Under the pieces are notes generated by a model. The model was not told the origin of the DNA. It worked only from the letters and a program-made list of their open reading frames with translations, and ran no database searches. From an uncultured Planctomycetaceae bacterium (lineage in GTDB: Bacteria; Planctomycetota; Planctomycetia; Pirellulales; Pirellulaceae), in assembly GCA_903921945.1 (NCBI GenBank), contig CAIXSC010000704.1, positions 1-8,534 on the forward strand: a stretch of DNA of 8,534 nucleotides. The letters are read 5' to 3'. The position numbers and the translations under genes were made by a program. This document shows positions 7,528 to 8,534 of the stretch, piece after piece (positions within the stretch are counted from its first letter, which is position 1; each line of letters starts with the position of its first letter).

Positions 7528-8534
7528 ATGCGGACAACGTGGAATTTTCACTCGGCGGGCCAATTGACGTTTGGGGCCGGCGCGGCGCGCCGGATCGGCC
7601 GGATGCTAGCCCGGCGCGGGTGGAACCGGGCGTTGATTGTCACCGACCCGGTGCTGGCGAAAGCCGGCCCGCTTGACGCGGTGCTCGAACCGCTGCGGGA
7701 TGCCGATATCGCGACGGAGGTGTTCGAGGGCGGCGAGCCTGAGCCGTCCGTGGCGGCGGCGGAACGGGCGATCGAAACGGCCCGCCGCGGCACGCCGTCC
7801 GTGATCATTGGACTCGGCGGCGGTAGCAATATCGATCTCGCGAAAATCGCCGCCGCTGTCCACGCTCACGGAGGACGACCCAAAGATTACTTCGGTTGGG
7901 ACCGCGTTCCCGGCCCGGTCACGCCGCTCGTCTGCGTGCCAACCACTTCGGGTACTGGCAGCGAAGTTTCCCATGCGGCCGTGCTGACGGATACCGAGGC
8001 CCATCTCAAGGTCAGCACGCTCAGTCAACACCTGCGGCCGGCGATCGCGTTGGTCGATCCCGAACTAACGCACAGTTGCCCGCCCAAAGTCACCGCCGAC
8101 AGCGGTATCGACGCGCTCACCCACGCCATCGAAGCGTATCTCGCCACCGACTACCGGGAACTCGATCTGCCGCCGGACGAGTCGGCCGCTTATGAGGGCA
8201 GCTATCCGCTTGGCGCCGCCTTGGCGGAGAAGGCGATCCAGTGGGTCGGCGAGCATCTGGAGACAGCCGTTCGCGAGCCGAAGAACACGGCGGCGCGGCA
8301 TGGCATGGCGCTGGCCGCGACGACGGCCGGTCTGGCGTTTTCCAACTGCGCTGTCGGCCTGGTTCACGCGCTCGAGTATCCGCTGGGAGGCGCCGTGCAT
8401 TGTTCCCACGGCGCCGGCAACGGACTGCTGTTGCCGCATGTGATGCGGTACCTGCTGCCGGTTCGCACCCCGGAACTGGCCCGCATCGCCAGTTTGCTCG
8501 GCGAGGACACGCGGGGGCTCGACGAAACGGCGGC
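7528..8534 (+). CDS. Iron-containing (group III) alcohol dehydrogenase, partial
   Basis: 335 codons are visible from ATG 7528; the C-terminus lies beyond the right edge. The N-terminal nucleotide-binding domain has VTDPVL with Asp39, which in relatives such as FucO favours NAD over NADP, and the GGGSNID loop (97-103). VPTTSGTGSEVSHAAVLTD (137-155) is a family signature. The metal ligands match FucO in spacing: Asp195 and His199 in GIDALTHAIEAY, His280 in LVHALEYPLGG and His294 in HCSHGAGNG. The enzyme should interconvert an alcohol and an aldehyde or ketone with NAD(H) and Fe2+ (or Zn2+) in the cytoplasm; the substrate is not predictable. Between Ala203 and Glu234 it carries about 20 residues more than FucO-type proteins. 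GCGGAA lies just before the ATG. It follows the unknown small gene by 17 bp, probably in one operon. Confidence 0.92.
   Translation, partial: MRTTWNFHSAGQLTFGAGAARRIGRMLARRGWNRALIVTDPVLAKAGPLDAVLEPLRDADIATEVFEGGEPEPSVAAAERAIETARRGTPSVIIGLGGGSNIDLAKIAAAVHAHGGRPKDYFGWDRVPGPVTPLVCVPTTSGTGSEVSHAAVLTDTEAHLKVSTLSQHLRPAIALVDPELTHSCPPKVTADSGIDALTHAIEAYLATDYRELDLPPDESAAYEGSYPLGAALAEKAIQWVGEHLETAVREPKNTAARHGMALAATTAGLAFSNCAVGLVHALEYPLGGAVHCSHGAGNGLLLPHVMRYLLPVRTPELARIASLLGEDTRGLDETA

Overview
The window is GC-rich, densely coded bacterial chromosome. It looks like a planctomycete, probably of the Pirellulales type. That is inferred from the mix of genes: a Tat-exported Gfo/Idh/MocA oxidoreductase with an Ala/Gly/Thr linker, a secreted Ala/Glu/Arg-rich protein with AGKxDEA helical modules, and a Bfd-like ferredoxin next to an M20 peptidase. 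No marker gene proves it. I see no mobile element, CRISPR array, rRNA or tRNA.

Left part, minus strand. A secreted helical protein (572 down to the left edge) is cut by the window end and finishes, as far as visible, in a 33-bp tandem repeat coding an 11-residue charged repeat. To its right lie an M20 tripeptidase-like metallopeptidase (2226 to 979) and, 39 bp downstream of it, a small Bfd-type [2Fe-2S] protein (939 to 658). These two are probably one transcript. A short divergent intergenic region (2227-2394) separates them from the plus-strand genes.

Middle, plus strand. rlmN (23S rRNA/tRNA adenine-C2 methyltransferase) is followed after about 39 bp by the exported Gfo/Idh/MocA-type oxidoreductase. 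This pair ends at a clear intrinsic terminator (4805-4848). glgX (glycogen debranching enzyme, GH13) then starts at a strong Shine-Dalgarno site.

Right part, plus strand. After glgX comes a 131-bp gap containing a GC-rich hairpin, then a small conserved-looking protein of unknown function (7247-7510). Only 17 bp later an iron-containing alcohol dehydrogenase begins and runs off the right edge. The small gene and the dehydrogenase are probably co-transcribed.

Most of the window is core housekeeping or central metabolism: peptide breakdown, rRNA modification, glycogen degradation and alcohol/aldehyde redox. I found no convincing new multi-gene system. The items most worth a second look are the near-identical 33-bp repeat array at the left edge, the unknown small gene linked to the alcohol dehydrogenase, and the departures from family norms in the oxidoreductase and the alcohol dehydrogenase.
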